The notes: generated by a model from the letters alone, not told the origin. Positions 38,872-48,037 are shown, counted from the first letter of the stretch. The stretch is 64,000 bases of DNA from Paracoccus sp. SMMA_5_TC (GCF_009696685.2 NZ_CP102355.1:1145001-1209000), one strand, 5' to 3'. Numbers and translations are program-made.

Positions 38872-39183
38872 TCAGACCAGGTCCGAGCCCAGCCGGCGGC
38901 GCAGGTCGTTGTTGTCGTCACGGATCATGCCGGGGATCAGGAACAGGTCGATCAGCGCCCACAGGCAGACCAACCCGATCAGCGGCCAGCCGATCAGGAT
39001 GGGCGCGGTCAGCCAGCCCAGTCCCCACATCGCCAGCATCACCAGCCCGCTGACCCAGCGGCCCAGATACATCCTGTGGGCGCCAAAGCCCCACAGAAAA
39101 ATCGCCAGCAGATAGGCGACAAGGGGCGATTTCGCCTCGTTCGTCACCCGCTGTTCGATCAGCAATTCGCGCTGCGTGTCCAT
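38872..39183 (-). CDS. TM2-domain membrane protein
   Basis: The 103 residues carry the TM2 domain: SPLVAYLLAIFLWGFGAHRMYLGRWVSGLVMLAMWGLGWL then LIGLVCLWALIDLFLIPGMIRDDN, two helices joined by a short loop. AGGAGG lies 5 bases before the ATG at 39183. The role of TM2 proteins in bacteria is not known. It is inverted relative to pheS and pheT. Confidence 0.88.
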   Translation of the reverse strand: MDTQRELLIEQRVTNEAKSPLVAYLLAIFLWGFGAHRMYLGRWVSGLVMLAMWGLGWLTAPILIGWPLIGLVCLWALIDLFLIPGMIRDDNNDLRRRLGSDLV

Positions 39184-39348
39184 TGGCCTCCTGCCTGGGT
39201 TCGCGTCCATGTTAATGCCCATAACATATAGGATGCGGTCGGGCACCCACAAGGGCTGCCCCGCGCGGCATCGCCGCTGCACCCTACCAATCCGCCGCGC
39301 CATGCGCTAAGGGACGCGCAAACCGACGCCCGAACCCGGAGCCACGCC

Positions 39349-41736
39349 ATGAAATTCACCCTCTCCTGGCTCAAGGAGCATCTCGACACCACCGCGTCCC
39401 TTGACGCCATCACCGAGGCGCTGACCGATCTTGGCCTCGAGGTTGAAGGCGTGACCGACCCGGCGGGCAAGTTGCAGGCCTTTACCCTGGCCAAGGTGAT
39501 CGAGGCCGCGCCGCATCCCGATGCCGACCGGCTGCGGGTGTGCAAGGTGCTGACCGACGAAGGCGAAAAGCAGATCGTCTGCGGCGCGCCCAATGCCCGC
39601 GCCGGCATCACCGTGGTGCTGGCCAAGCCCGGCGATTACGTCCCCGGCATCGACACCACCCTGGGCGTGGGCCGGATTCGCGGTGTCGAAAGCCATGGCA
39701 TGATGGCCTCGGAACGCGAGCTGGAACTGTCCGACGAACACAATGGCATCATCGAGCTGCCCTCGGGCGAGGTCGGGCAGAAATTCGTCGACTGGCTGGC
39801 GGCGAACCGCCCCGAGGCGATCGATCCGGTCATCGAAATCAAGATCACCCCGAACCGCCCCGATGCGCTGGGCGTGCATGGCATCGCCCGCGACCTGGCG
39901 GCGCGCGGCCTGGGCCAGCTGAAGCCGCTGGCCGAGGTGATGGTGCCCGGCAGCTTTCCGGCGCCGGTTGCAGTCGCCATCGATCCGGCCGTGGCGGAAA
40001 AGGCGCCATTCTTTTCCGGGCGGGTGATCCGCGGCCTGCGCAATGGCCCGTCGCCGGAATGGTTGCAGAAACGGCTGGCCGCCATCGGCCTGCGGCCCAT
40101 CAATGCGCTGGTCGACATCACCAATTACTTCACCTTCGATCTGAACCGGCCGCTGCATGTATTCGACGTGGCCAGGCTGCACGGCAATCTGCGCATCCGC
40201 CCCTCGGTCGCGGGCGAGGAACTGCTGGCGCTGGACGGCAAGACCTATGCCTTTGCCCCCGGCACCATGGTTATCGCCGATGACAACGGTCCCGAAAGCA
40301 TTGCCGGCATCATGGGCGGCGAGGCCACGGGCTGCGACGAGACCACGACCGAGGTGTTCCTGGAAAGCGCCTATTGGGATCCCATCGCCATCGCCACCAC
40401 CGGCCGGGCGCTGAAGATCAATTCCGACGCGCGCTACCGGTTCGAGCGCGGCGTCGATCCGGCCTTTACCCGCAAGGGGCTGGAGCTGGCGACCCGGATG
40501 ATCCTGGACCTGTGCGGCGGCGAGGCCTCGGATGTGGTGACGGCCGGCGCGATCCCCGACACCCGCCGCAGCTATCGGCTGGACCCGGCCCGGGTCAGCA
40601 GCCTTGTCGGCATGGACATCCCCGAGGCCGAACAGCGCCGCACGCTCGAGGCGCTGGGCTTTCGGCTCGAGGGCGACCAGGCCATCGTCCCCAGCTGGCG
40701 CCCCGATGTGCTGGGCAGCGCCGATCTGGTCGAGGAGGTGGCCCGCATCGCCAGCCTGACCCGGTTGCAGGGCCAGCCGCTGCCGCGTCCGCAGGCAGGG
40801 GTGCCGCAGCCGGTGCTGACGCCTTTGCAGCGGCGCGAGGCGCTTGCCCGTCGCATGGCGGCCAGCCTGGGCTATAATGAATGTGTCACCTACAGCTTTA
40901 TCGACCAGGCGGCGGCGACGCTGTTCGGCGGTGGCGGCGATGCGGTGCGGATCGAAAACCCGATCAGCAGCGAAATGACCCATATGCGCCCCGATCTGTT
41001 GCCCGGCCTGCTGGCGGCGGCGGCGCGCAACCAGGCGCGCGGCTTCATGGACCTGGCGCTGTTCGAATGTGGCCCGGTGTTTTCGGGCGGCGAGCCGGGC
41101 CAGCAGGATCTGCACCTGACCGCGATCCTGGTGGGGGCCAGCGCCGCGCGCGATCCCCATGGGTCGCGGCGCAAGGTCGACATCTATGACGCCAAGGCCG
41201 ATGCCGAGGCCATCCTGCAGGCGGTCGGCGCCCCGGCCAAGGCTCAGATCAACCGCAAGCTGGACGGCTGGTGGCACCCCGGCCGGGCAGGAAATATCGC
41301 GCTGGGACCGAACACCCTGGCCAGCTTTGGCGAGATTCACCCGCGGGTGCTGCGCCATTTCGGGCTCAAGGGCACGGTCGTGGGCCTGACCTTGCGGCTG
41401 GCGGCAGTGCCGCTGCCCAAGACGCGCAGCCCTTCGCGCCCGGCGCTGCAACTGTCGGACCTGCAGGCGGTGGAACGCGACTTTGCCTTTGTCGTCGATG
41501 CCGGGGTCGAGGCGCTGACCCTGGTCAATGCCGCGGCCGGCGCCGACAAGGCGCTGATCGAGCGGGTCAGCGTGTTCGACCAGTTCACCGGGCTCGAGGG
41601 CGGCAAGAAATCCATCGCCATCACCGCCCGTTTGCAACCCCGCGACAAGACCCTGACCGACGCCGAGATCGAGGCGGTCTGCGCCCGCATCGTGGACAAG
41701 GTCGGCAAGGCCACCGGCGGCGTGCTGCGCGGCTGA
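39349..41736 (+). CDS. pheT: Phenylalanyl-tRNA synthetase beta subunit
   Basis: The 795-residue subunit has the N-terminal tRNA-binding domain (about 40-150, FTLAKVIEAAPHPDADRLRVCKVLTDEGEKQIVCGAPNARAG), B3/B4 editing region (RPINALVDITNYFTFDLNRPLHVFD, FLESAYWDPIAIATTGRALKINSDARYRFERGVDP), B5, the catalytic-like region and the C-terminal ferredoxin-fold anticodon-binding domain (QLSDLQAVERDFAFVVDAGVEALTLVNAA ... TRAVLSRG-type ending). Length and order match the bacterial enzyme. Confidence 0.98.
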   Translation: MKFTLSWLKEHLDTTASLDAITEALTDLGLEVEGVTDPAGKLQAFTLAKVIEAAPHPDADRLRVCKVLTDEGEKQIVCGAPNARAGITVVLAKPGDYVPGIDTTLGVGRIRGVESHGMMASERELELSDEHNGIIELPSGEVGQKFVDWLAANRPEAIDPVIEIKITPNRPDALGVHGIARDLAARGLGQLKPLAEVMVPGSFPAPVAVAIDPAVAEKAPFFSGRVIRGLRNGPSPEWLQKRLAAIGLRPINALVDITNYFTFDLNRPLHVFDVARLHGNLRIRPSVAGEELLALDGKTYAFAPGTMVIADDNGPESIAGIMGGEATGCDETTTEVFLESAYWDPIAIATTGRALKINSDARYRFERGVDPAFTRKGLELATRMILDLCGGEASDVVTAGAIPDTRRSYRLDPARVSSLVGMDIPEAEQRRTLEALGFRLEGDQAIVPSWRPDVLGSADLVEEVARIASLTRLQGQPLPRPQAGVPQPVLTPLQRREALARRMAASLGYNECVTYSFIDQAAATLFGGGGDAVRIENPISSEMTHMRPDLLPGLLAAAARNQARGFMDLALFECGPVFSGGEPGQQDLHLTAILVGASAARDPHGSRRKVDIYDAKADAEAILQAVGAPAKAQINRKLDGWWHPGRAGNIALGPNTLASFGEIHPRVLRHFGLKGTVVGLTLRLAAVPLPKTRSPSRPALQLSDLQAVERDFAFVVDAGVEALTLVNAAAGADKALIERVSVFDQFTGLEGGKKSIAITARLQPRDKTLTDAEIEAVCARIVDKVGKATGGVLRG

Positions 41737-41762
41737 TGGCTGCTTGCCGACGGGATGCGCGC

Positions 41763-42464
41763 CTAGGCCGCGCCCACCTCGATTCCGCGCTGGACGGCCG
41801 GGCGGGCCAGGAAGCGGTCCAGATAGGCCTGGACATTGGCCATGTCGGCCATGCCGGTTTCGGCCTCGGCCTGATAGTTGACGCGGATGGTGCGCAGCCA
41901 GGGGCCGACGGCCATGTCGGCGATCGAATATTCGCCGGTGATCCAGTCGCGGCCCTGCAACTGCCGGTCCAGCACCCCCAGCAGGCGGCGGGCCTCGGCG
42001 TAATAGCGCTCGCGCGGGCGGGGGTCGTCGATCTCGCGGCCCTTGTAGCGGTGGAAATAGCCGACCTGGCCGAACATCGGACCGACCCCGCCCATCTGCC
42101 ACATCAGCCACTGGATGGTGTGATAGCGCGCCGCGCCGCCGGCGGGCAGAAAGCGGCCGGTCTTGTCGCCCAGATAGATCAGCATGGCGCCGGTCTCGAA
42201 CAGGCCGAAGGGGCGGCCGTCGGGTCCGTGCGGGTCGATCATCGCCGGGATCTTGTTGTTGGGGTTCAGCGACAGGAACTCGGGGGTGAACTGATCCTCG
42301 GGGTCTGAAATGCTGATGCGATGCGCGTCGTAATCCAGCCCGCATTCCTCGAGCATGACCGATGTCTTGATCCCGTTCGGGGTGTTCAGCGTGTAAAGCT
42401 GGATCACATCGGGGCGGCGCGGTGGCCAGCGGCGGGTGATCGGGAAGTCGGAAAGTTCCGTCAT
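41763..42464 (-). CDS. Glutathione S-transferase, YfcG/YghU-like (Nu class)
   Basis: The 233-residue protein reads IQLYTLNTPNGIKTSVMLEECGLDYDAHRISISDPEDQFTPEFLSLNPNNKIPAMIDPHGPDGRPFGLFETGAMLIYLGDKTGRFLP, the N-terminal thioredoxin domain of the Nu-class GSTs, with Thr/Asn rather than Tyr/Ser as the GSH-activating residues. A helical C-terminal domain (WLMWQMGGVGPMFGQVGYFHRY, DWITGEYSIADMAVGPWLR) follows. These proteins reduce organic disulfides and peroxides. It diverges from mscL with about 90 bases between starts. Confidence 0.93.
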   Translation of the reverse strand: MTELSDFPITRRWPPRRPDVIQLYTLNTPNGIKTSVMLEECGLDYDAHRISISDPEDQFTPEFLSLNPNNKIPAMIDPHGPDGRPFGLFETGAMLIYLGDKTGRFLPAGGAARYHTIQWLMWQMGGVGPMFGQVGYFHRYKGREIDDPRPRERYYAEARRLLGVLDRQLQGRDWITGEYSIADMAVGPWLRTIRVNYQAEAETGMADMANVQAYLDRFLARPAVQRGIEVGAA

Positions 42465-42554
42465 GGCATTTCCTTGCACAATGGCTTGCGGCCGCAGCAG
42501 GTGCTGTGGCAGCCTGCGGCCTGACTGGCGCAACAGGTTGAAAAAGGTAATCCC

Positions 42555-42995
42555 ATGTTCAACGAGTTCAAGCAATTCATCGCCCGGGGCAATGTCATTG
42601 ACCTGGCGGTGGGTATCATCATCGGCGCGGCCTTTACCGCGATTGTCAATTCACTGGTCGCCGATCTGATCAACCCGATCATCGGCCTGCTGACCGGCGG
42701 CACCGATTTCAGCGGGCATTACCTGGTGCTGAAGGGCGACGTGCCCGATGGCGCCAGCCTGAAGGCCGCGCGTGATTCCGGCGCCTCGGTCTTTGCCTAT
42801 GGCGCCTTCCTGTCGGCGGTCATCAATTTCCTGATCATCGCCTGGGCGGTGTTCCTGCTGGTCAAGGCGGTGAACAAGATTCAAAGCGCCGCGCTGCGCA
42901 AGCAGCAGGCAGCCGAGGCTGCGCCCGCCGGCCCCACCCAGGAAGAGCTGCTGCTGCAAATCCGCGACGAGTTGCGCGCCCAGCGCGGCGCCTGA
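42555..42995 (+). CDS. mscL: Large-conductance mechanosensitive channel MscL
   Basis: The 146-residue pentameric inner-membrane channel opens on hypo-osmotic shock. Visible features are the amphipathic N-terminus [48 protein letters not shown] (TM1), a periplasmic loop, TM2 [28 protein letters not shown], and the C-terminal bundle [16 protein letters not shown]. Confidence 0.97.
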   Translation: MFNEFKQFIARGNVIDLAVGIIIGAAFTAIVNSLVADLINPIIGLLTGGTDFSGHYLVLKGDVPDGASLKAARDSGASVFAYGAFLSAVINFLIIAWAVFLLVKAVNKIQSAALRKQQAAEAAPAGPTQEELLLQIRDELRAQRGA

Positions 42996-43014
42996 CCGCC
43001 GGCGTTCGGCCGGC

Positions 43015-43043
43015 CCGGCGCGGGGACGGGCCCACCGCGCCGG
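43015..43043. terminator. Hairpin between convergent mscL and ald
   Basis: A 9-base stem, CCGGCGCGG with CCGCGCCGG, encloses an 11-base loop and lies between the two stops. No T tract is present. Confidence 0.5.
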
Positions 43044-43054
43044 AGCGTCGGGGC

Positions 43055-44173
43055 TCAGTTTCCGATCACGGCTTCGGGCTCGGACCAGTCCAGCCCCTGT
43101 GCCTCGGCCACCGGGGCCGAGGTCAGCGTGCCGTCATGCGTGGCCAGACCCGCGCGCAGATGCGCGTCGTCGCGCAGCGCCTGCCGCCAGCCCTTGCCGG
43201 CCAGCGCCAGCACGAAGGGCAGCGTGGCATTGCCCAGCGCCCGGGTCGAGGTCTGTGCCACCGCGCCGGGCATGTTGGCGACGCAGTAATGCATGATGCC
43301 ATCGACGGCATAGACCGGATCCTGATGCGTGGTCGGGCGCGAGGTCTCGAAACAGCCCCCCTGGTCGATCGCAACATCGACCAGCGCCGACCCCGGCTTC
43401 ATGCTGGCCAGTTGCGCGCGGGTGATCAGCTTGGGCGCGGCCGCGCCGGGCACCAGCACCGCGCCGATGATCATGTCGGCCATGGGCAGCAGTTCGGCCA
43501 CGGCGCCGGCGGTGGCATATTGCGTGGTCAGCCGACCCATGAACACATCGTCCAGATAGCTGAGCCGCGGCACCGAACGATCCAGCACGGTGACATTGGC
43601 GCCCATGCCCACGGCGACGCGCGCCGCTGCCGTGCCGACCACGCCGCCGCCGATCACCACCACATTGGCCGGCCGCACGCCGGGAACCCCGCCCAGCAGA
43701 ACGCCCGAGCCGCCATTGGCCTTTTGCAACGTCCAGGCCCCGACCTGCGGTGCCAGACGGCCGGCGACTTCGGACATCGGCGCCAGCAGCGGCAGTCCGC
43801 CACGGGCGTCGGTCACCGTCTCGTAGGCGATGGCGGTGACGCCGCTGTCCAGCAACTCGCGGGTCTGGGCGGGGTCGGGGGCCAGATGCAGATAGGTGAA
43901 CAGCACCTGTCCCTTGCGCAGCATCGCCCGCTCTGCGGCCTGCGGCTCCTTGACCTTGACGATCAGCTCGGCGGATTCGAACACGGCGGCGGCATCGGGC
44001 AGGATGCGCGCCCCCACGGCCACGTAATCCTGATCGGCGAAACCGGAGCCCTGTCCGGCACCGGTCTGGATCAGCACCTCGTGACCCTGGGCGACCGCCT
44101 CGCGCGCTGCATCGGGTGTCATGCCGACGCGGAACTCCTGCGGCTTGATTTCGGTGGGACAACCGATCTTCAT
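43055..44173 (-). CDS. ald: Alanine dehydrogenase
   Basis: This NAD-dependent enzyme interconverts alanine and pyruvate plus ammonia. The 372 residues read KIGCPTEIKPQEFRVGMTPDAAREAVAQGHEVLIQTGAGQGSGF at the start, TYLHLAPDPAQTRELLDSGVTAIAYETV, the Rossmann motif VVIGGGVVGTAAARVAVGMGANVTVLDRS, and VDVAIDQGGCFETSRPTTHQDPVYAVDGIMHYCVANMPGAVAQTST. It is divergent from an Lrp-family regulator, the usual arrangement for ald control by an AldR-type protein. Confidence 0.97.
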   Translation of the reverse strand: MKIGCPTEIKPQEFRVGMTPDAAREAVAQGHEVLIQTGAGQGSGFADQDYVAVGARILPDAAAVFESAELIVKVKEPQAAERAMLRKGQVLFTYLHLAPDPAQTRELLDSGVTAIAYETVTDARGGLPLLAPMSEVAGRLAPQVGAWTLQKANGGSGVLLGGVPGVRPANVVVIGGGVVGTAAARVAVGMGANVTVLDRSVPRLSYLDDVFMGRLTTQYATAGAVAELLPMADMIIGAVLVPGAAAPKLITRAQLASMKPGSALVDVAIDQGGCFETSRPTTHQDPVYAVDGIMHYCVANMPGAVAQTSTRALGNATLPFVLALAGKGWRQALRDDAHLRAGLATHDGTLTSAPVAEAQGLDWSEPEAVIGN

Positions 44174-44305
44174 GAGTCTCCTCCTTGTTCCTGGGGGCAT
44201 GGTGACATGGCTTGGCGCAAAATTCCTGCTTAAACTGTGGTGAAAATGCGGTTATCTTCGAACAATTGACTTTCAACGGCGCCGATGGCGCGAGGTTGTT
44301 CAGCG

Positions 44306-44767
44306 ATGGCGGAACTGGACGCAACGGACCGCCGCATTCTGGCGGTGCTGCAACGCGACGGGCGGATGACAAATGCCGATCTGGCCGCAGAGGTGGGGCT
44401 GTCGGCCAGTGCCTGCCACCGGCGCGTGCAGCGGCTTGAAGAGATGGCAGTGATCCGCGGCTATGTCGCCTTGCTGGATGCGCGCAAGCTCGAGCGGCCG
44501 ACCACGGTCTTTGTCGAAATCACCCTGTCGGGGCAGGCCGATGATCTGCTGGAGGCATTCGAGCGCGAGGTGCGCAAGATTCCCGATGTTCTGGAATGCC
44601 ATCTGATGGCCGGTTCGGCCGATTACCTGCTGAAGGTGGTGGCCCAGGATACCGACGATTTCGCCCGCATCCACCGGCAGCGGCTGGCCAAGCTGCCGGG
44701 TGTGGCACAGATGCAATCGTCGTTTTCGCTGCGCACCGTCGCCCAGACCACGGCGCTGCCGGTCTAG
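44306..44767 (+). CDS. Lrp/AsnC-family regulator, probable activator of ald
   Basis: The 153-residue regulator has an N-terminal winged helix-turn-helix (ELDATDRRILAVLQRDGRMTNADLAAEVGLSASACHRRVQRLEEMAVIRGYVALLD) and a C-terminal RAM/AsnC effector domain (TTVFVEITLSGQADDLLEAFEREVRKIPDVLECHLMAGSADYLLKVVAQDTDDFARIHRQRLAKLPGVAQMQSSFSLRTV). An in-frame ATG 7 codons upstream is possible. The 130-base intergenic region is AT-richer than the surroundings and would hold the operator. Confidence 0.92.
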   Translation: MAELDATDRRILAVLQRDGRMTNADLAAEVGLSASACHRRVQRLEEMAVIRGYVALLDARKLERPTTVFVEITLSGQADDLLEAFEREVRKIPDVLECHLMAGSADYLLKVVAQDTDDFARIHRQRLAKLPGVAQMQSSFSLRTVAQTTALPV

Positions 44768-44787
44768 GCGCGGTCGCGGCGGCGGGA

Positions 44788-44818
44788 CCGGGCGGCATCG
44801 CGGCTGCGATCCGCCCGG
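44788..44818. terminator. Hairpin between convergent Lrp gene and phoX
   Basis: A long stem (CCGGGCGG and ATCGC pairing with GCGAT and CCGCCCGG, one bulged base) with a 4-base loop lies just past the Lrp stop and just ahead of the phoX stop. There is no T tract. Confidence 0.55.
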
Positions 44819-44831
44819 CCGAGATGTCGGT

Positions 44832-46820
44832 TCAGGCGCCGATCTTGCCGCCACCCTGGCGGGTGATGGCCACCACTGCCGGGCGCACCGGCATGTCGTC
44901 GCGGAAATCGGGCCAGCGCGTCGCCAGATCCTCGTAATAGGACGGGCGGCCGAATTCGGGCCAGTCGCTGCCGCCGTCGCCGGGGTGCTGGACGGCCACG
45001 AAGAAGGTGGTCAGGTCCGGCGTCGGGCAGGGCCCGCACAGTTCCGCCCCCACCGGCACCCGATAGAAGAGCCGCGAGGTGCCGCGCGCCGCGCCTTCGG
45101 TGTCCAGCGCCCACAGCCCGTCGGTGCGGCCGGTCTTGTCGGGCGAATTGCCGTCGGTCGATACCCACAGCCGGCCGTCGCTGTCGATGGCGCAATTGTC
45201 GGGCATGCCGAACCAGCCGTCGCGGCTGGTGGCGGTCGAGAAGGTCGCGCCGACCTCGGCGACCGAGGGATCGCCGCATTTGACCAGGATTTCCCAGCGC
45301 CCGCGGGTCGCGGCCAGATCGCCGCCGTCCTCGTGGATCTCGATGATATGGCCAAAGGCGTTCTCGACCCGCGGGTTTGCGGGGTTGGCCTCCTTGCGCT
45401 TGGTGTTGTTGGTCAGCATCACATAAGCACGGCCGGATTCGGCGTCAGGCTCGATATCCTCGGGGCGGTCCATCGGCGTGGCCCCCAGCAGATCGGCGGC
45501 GCGGCGGGTCTCGATCACCACATCCGCCTGCGAGGCAAAGCCGTTTTCGGCGGTCAGCGGGCCACTGCCCTGCACCAGCGGCAGCCATTCCATGCTGCCG
45601 TCGGCGTCGAAGCGCGCCACATACAGCGTGCCGTCATCAAGCAGGTCCATGTTGGCGGCGCGGTCCTGCGGATCATAGGGACGGCTGGTCACGAACTTGT
45701 AGACATAGTCGAAACGCTCGTCATCGCCCAGATACAGCACCACCCGCCCGTCGCGGGCCAGCGCGCTTGTCGCACCCTCGTGCTTGAAGCGGCCCAGGGC
45801 GGTGCGCTTGCGCGGAACCGAGGTGGGGTCGTTCACGTCCACCTCGACGATCCAGCCGAAACGGTTTGGTTCGTTGGGATGTTTCGAGATGTCGAAGCGT
45901 TCGTCGAACCGGCCCCAGGCATAGACGCCGTCCGGCACGCCGACGCGCTTGTAGTTTTCGGCCTCGGGGTGATCGGGTGGCAGTTCGCCGATGAAATAGC
46001 CGTGGAAATTTTCTTCGGCCATCAGATAGGTGCCCCAGGGGGTGATGCCGCCGGCGCAGTTGTTGATCGTGCCCAGCACCTCGCGGCCGGTCGGGTCGGC
46101 GGCGGTCTGCATCCGGGGATGGCCGGCGGCGGGGCCGTGAATGGTCATCGGCGTGGTGGCGGTGATGCGGCGGTTCAGCTTGCCGTCCAGCACCGGTTGC
46201 CACTTGCCGGCTTCGCGCCGGATCTCGATGATGGTGCCGCCATGGGCGGCCATCTCGATGGCGACGCGTTCGGCGGTGGGTTCGGCCAGCGCCAGCTCGC
46301 CGTCCTTGACGGTGACGATACCCGGAAACATCAGATGCGGGTCGGTGTATTCGTGGTTGACCACCAGCAGTCCGCGATCGGCCGAGCCGTCCAGCGGGAT
46401 GAAGCCGACGAAGTCATTGTTGTAGCCGAACTGCCGTTCCTGGGCCGCGGCGCTCTGGCGCGTGGGGTCGAATTCGGGCGCGTCGGCAAAGACCTTGTCG
46501 CCCCAGCGCAGCAGCACATCGGCATCATAGCCCTGGGCGACGTGATGATCGGCATCGACCCCGGCGGTCACTTCCGGGAAGTCGAAGGCAGAACCGCTGC
46601 CGGCGGCGCGGGCTTCGGGGGCGCCCAGCAGGGCCATGGGACTGACGGTGGCGCTGATCGCGGTCACCGCCATGGCGCCGCGCATGAAACCGCGGCGCGA
46701 GAATCGGGTGGCGATGATTTCGCCCATGGTCGGGTTTGCCGTCGGGTTCAGACCGGGGCCGTCGGCCTGCTCCAGCTGGCTGGTCGCGAAGGGCGAGTGA
46801 CGGGGGGGCTGTCGGGTCAT
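44832..46820 (-). CDS. phoX: PhoX-family alkaline phosphatase, Tat-exported
   Basis: PhoX enzymes are periplasmic Ca2+/Fe3+-dependent phosphomonoesterases. The 662 residues start with a long N-terminal region and a Tat signal (SRRGFMRGAMAVTAISATVSPMALLGAPEARAA, twin Arg at 42-43). The PhoX domain includes NNDFVGFIPLDGSADRGLLVVNHEYTDPHLMFPG, NNCAGGITPWGTYLMAEENFHGYF, RFGWIVEVDVNDPTSVPRKRTALGRFKHEGA, VLYLGDDERFDYVYKFV, MDRPEDIEPDAESGRAYVMLTNN and a C-terminal FFVAVQHPGDGGSDWPEFGRPSYYE. AGGAG precedes the ATG. A half-Pho-box lies upstream. Confidence 0.95.
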   Translation of the reverse strand: MTRQPPRHSPFATSQLEQADGPGLNPTANPTMGEIIATRFSRRGFMRGAMAVTAISATVSPMALLGAPEARAAGSGSAFDFPEVTAGVDADHHVAQGYDADVLLRWGDKVFADAPEFDPTRQSAAAQERQFGYNNDFVGFIPLDGSADRGLLVVNHEYTDPHLMFPGIVTVKDGELALAEPTAERVAIEMAAHGGTIIEIRREAGKWQPVLDGKLNRRITATTPMTIHGPAAGHPRMQTAADPTGREVLGTINNCAGGITPWGTYLMAEENFHGYFIGELPPDHPEAENYKRVGVPDGVYAWGRFDERFDISKHPNEPNRFGWIVEVDVNDPTSVPRKRTALGRFKHEGATSALARDGRVVLYLGDDERFDYVYKFVTSRPYDPQDRAANMDLLDDGTLYVARFDADGSMEWLPLVQGSGPLTAENGFASQADVVIETRRAADLLGATPMDRPEDIEPDAESGRAYVMLTNNTKRKEANPANPRVENAFGHIIEIHEDGGDLAATRGRWEILVKCGDPSVAEVGATFSTATSRDGWFGMPDNCAIDSDGRLWVSTDGNSPDKTGRTDGLWALDTEGAARGTSRLFYRVPVGAELCGPCPTPDLTTFFVAVQHPGDGGSDWPEFGRPSYYEDLATRWPDFRDDMPVRPAVVAITRQGGGKIGA

Positions 46821-46859
46821 GGTGGCTCCTGCCGGGTAGGTGGGTCTTCTGCGGCGTTG

Positions 46860-46881
46860 CCATAAGCTGCGCGTATGACAG
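46860..46881 (-). promoter_or_regulatory. Candidate PhoB box (one good half) upstream of phoX
   Basis: On the minus strand CTGTCATACGC, 53 bases before the phoX start, matches the first half of the Pho box (CTGTCATAWAW) at 8 of the conserved positions. The next 11 bases, GCAGCTTATGG, match the second half only weakly. PhoB control of phoX is common, so the site is plausible. Confidence 0.4.
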
Positions 46882-46973
46882 GGCGGTGACGGCGGCGCAG
46901 GAATTTTGCCGCCGGCTGCAACTTTCCGGTCGGCTTGCGCGTGCCATTCATGACCGCAAACGGAGACCGCGCC

Positions 46974-47378
46974 ATGCAAAACCTGATGCTATATGCCGCC
47001 ACGCTGGTGATCTTTCTGGTCATCGACATCCTGGGCATCACCCTGATGATCCGCCCCCTGTTCGAGCGTCACGTCGGCCATCTTCTGGCCGAGCCGCTGC
47101 GCATGGTCCCCGCGATGGGATTCTATGCCGCCTATGTGGTGGGGGTGCTGATCTTTGTCTCGGTTCCGGCGCTGACCGCGGGGCGGCCGTTGCAGGCCTT
47201 GGCGATGGGGGCGCTGCTGGGCCTGATGTGCTATGGCACCTACGAGATGACCAATTACGCCACCCTGCGCGACTGGTCGATCCAGCAGGTGGTGGTGGAT
47301 ACGCTGTGGGGCGCGGTGCTGACCGGGTTTTCCGCCTGGGCCGGTGTGGCGCTGATGCTGCAATGGCAGGGGCGCTGA
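46974..47378 (+). CDS. DUF2177 family membrane protein
   Basis: The 134-residue protein has four helices: LMLYAATLVIFLVIDILGITLMIRPLFERHVGHLL, MVPAMGFYAAYVVGVLIFVSVPAL, ALAMGALLGLMCYGTYEMTNYATLRDWSIQQVVVDTLWGAVLTGFSAWAGVALML. The central YGTYEMTNYATL and WSIQ motifs are those of DUF2177. GGAG precedes the ATG. The family often lies near the flavoprotein/DUF1365/CFA cluster. Its last 16 bases overlap the following SDR gene. Confidence 0.9.
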   Translation: MQNLMLYAATLVIFLVIDILGITLMIRPLFERHVGHLLAEPLRMVPAMGFYAAYVVGVLIFVSVPALTAGRPLQALAMGALLGLMCYGTYEMTNYATLRDWSIQQVVVDTLWGAVLTGFSAWAGVALMLQWQGR

Positions 47379-48031
47379 TCCTGGGCGCCAGCGGCGGCAT
47401 CGGCGGGGCGATGCTGCGGCTGCTGGCGGCGCAGGGCTGGCAGGTCTGTGGCCTGTCGCGGTCGCGCGACGGGCTTGACGTGACCCGGCCCGACAGTCTG
47501 GCGCGGCTGGCCGAGGGGTTGCAGCCGCGCCGCTTTGACCTGATCGTGAACACGATCGGGGCGCTGACCATCGACGGCCACGGGCCCGAAAAGACCATCG
47601 CCGCGCTGGATGCCGGGGTGATGGCCCGCCAGTTCGCGGTCAATGCCATCGGCGCGGCGCTGGTGCTGCGCCATTTCAGCCCGCTGCTGCCGCGCGACCG
47701 GCGGGCGGTGCTGGCGACGCTGTCGGCGCGGGTGGGCTCGATCGGAGACAACCGGCTGGGCGGCTGGATCAGCTATCGCGCGGCCAAGGCGGCGCTGAAT
47801 CAGATCGTCCGCACCGCCGCGATCGAACTGGCGCGCAGCCATCCGCAGGCGGTGGTGGTGGCGCTGCATCCGGGCACCGTGGCGACCGGGCTGAGCCGCG
47901 ACTATCTGGCGCGCCACCCAGCGATCACGCCGGCGGTGTCGGCGCAGGCGCTGCTGGATGTGATGGCGCGGCTGACGCCGGATCAGACCGGCAGCTTCTG
48001 GGACTGGCGCGGCCAGCCGGTGCCCTGGTAG
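47363..48031 (+). CDS. Short-chain dehydrogenase (C-factor-like SDR)
   Basis: The 222-residue Rossmann protein starts AGALILGASGGIGGAMLRLLAAQGWQVCGLSRS with the SDR glycine motif and continues with FDLIVNTIGAL, the active-site Ser region LATLSARVGSIGDNRLGGWISYRAAKAALNQIVRTAAIEL with Tyr-x3-Lys, and VVVALHPGTVATGLS. It is of the short CsgA/C-factor type and overlaps the DUF2177 stop. The substrate is unknown. It converges with the TspO-like gene. Confidence 0.9.
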   Translation: MAGALILGASGGIGGAMLRLLAAQGWQVCGLSRSRDGLDVTRPDSLARLAEGLQPRRFDLIVNTIGALTIDGHGPEKTIAALDAGVMARQFAVNAIGAALVLRHFSPLLPRDRRAVLATLSARVGSIGDNRLGGWISYRAAKAALNQIVRTAAIELARSHPQAVVVALHPGTVATGLSRDYLARHPAITPAVSAQALLDVMARLTPDQTGSFWDWRGQPVPW

Positions 48032-48037
48032 CGGGGC

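Noticed and set aside
39307..42345. 1012-codon minus-strand frame opposite pheT
   Set aside because: No motif is found, and it is antisense to a complete pheT.
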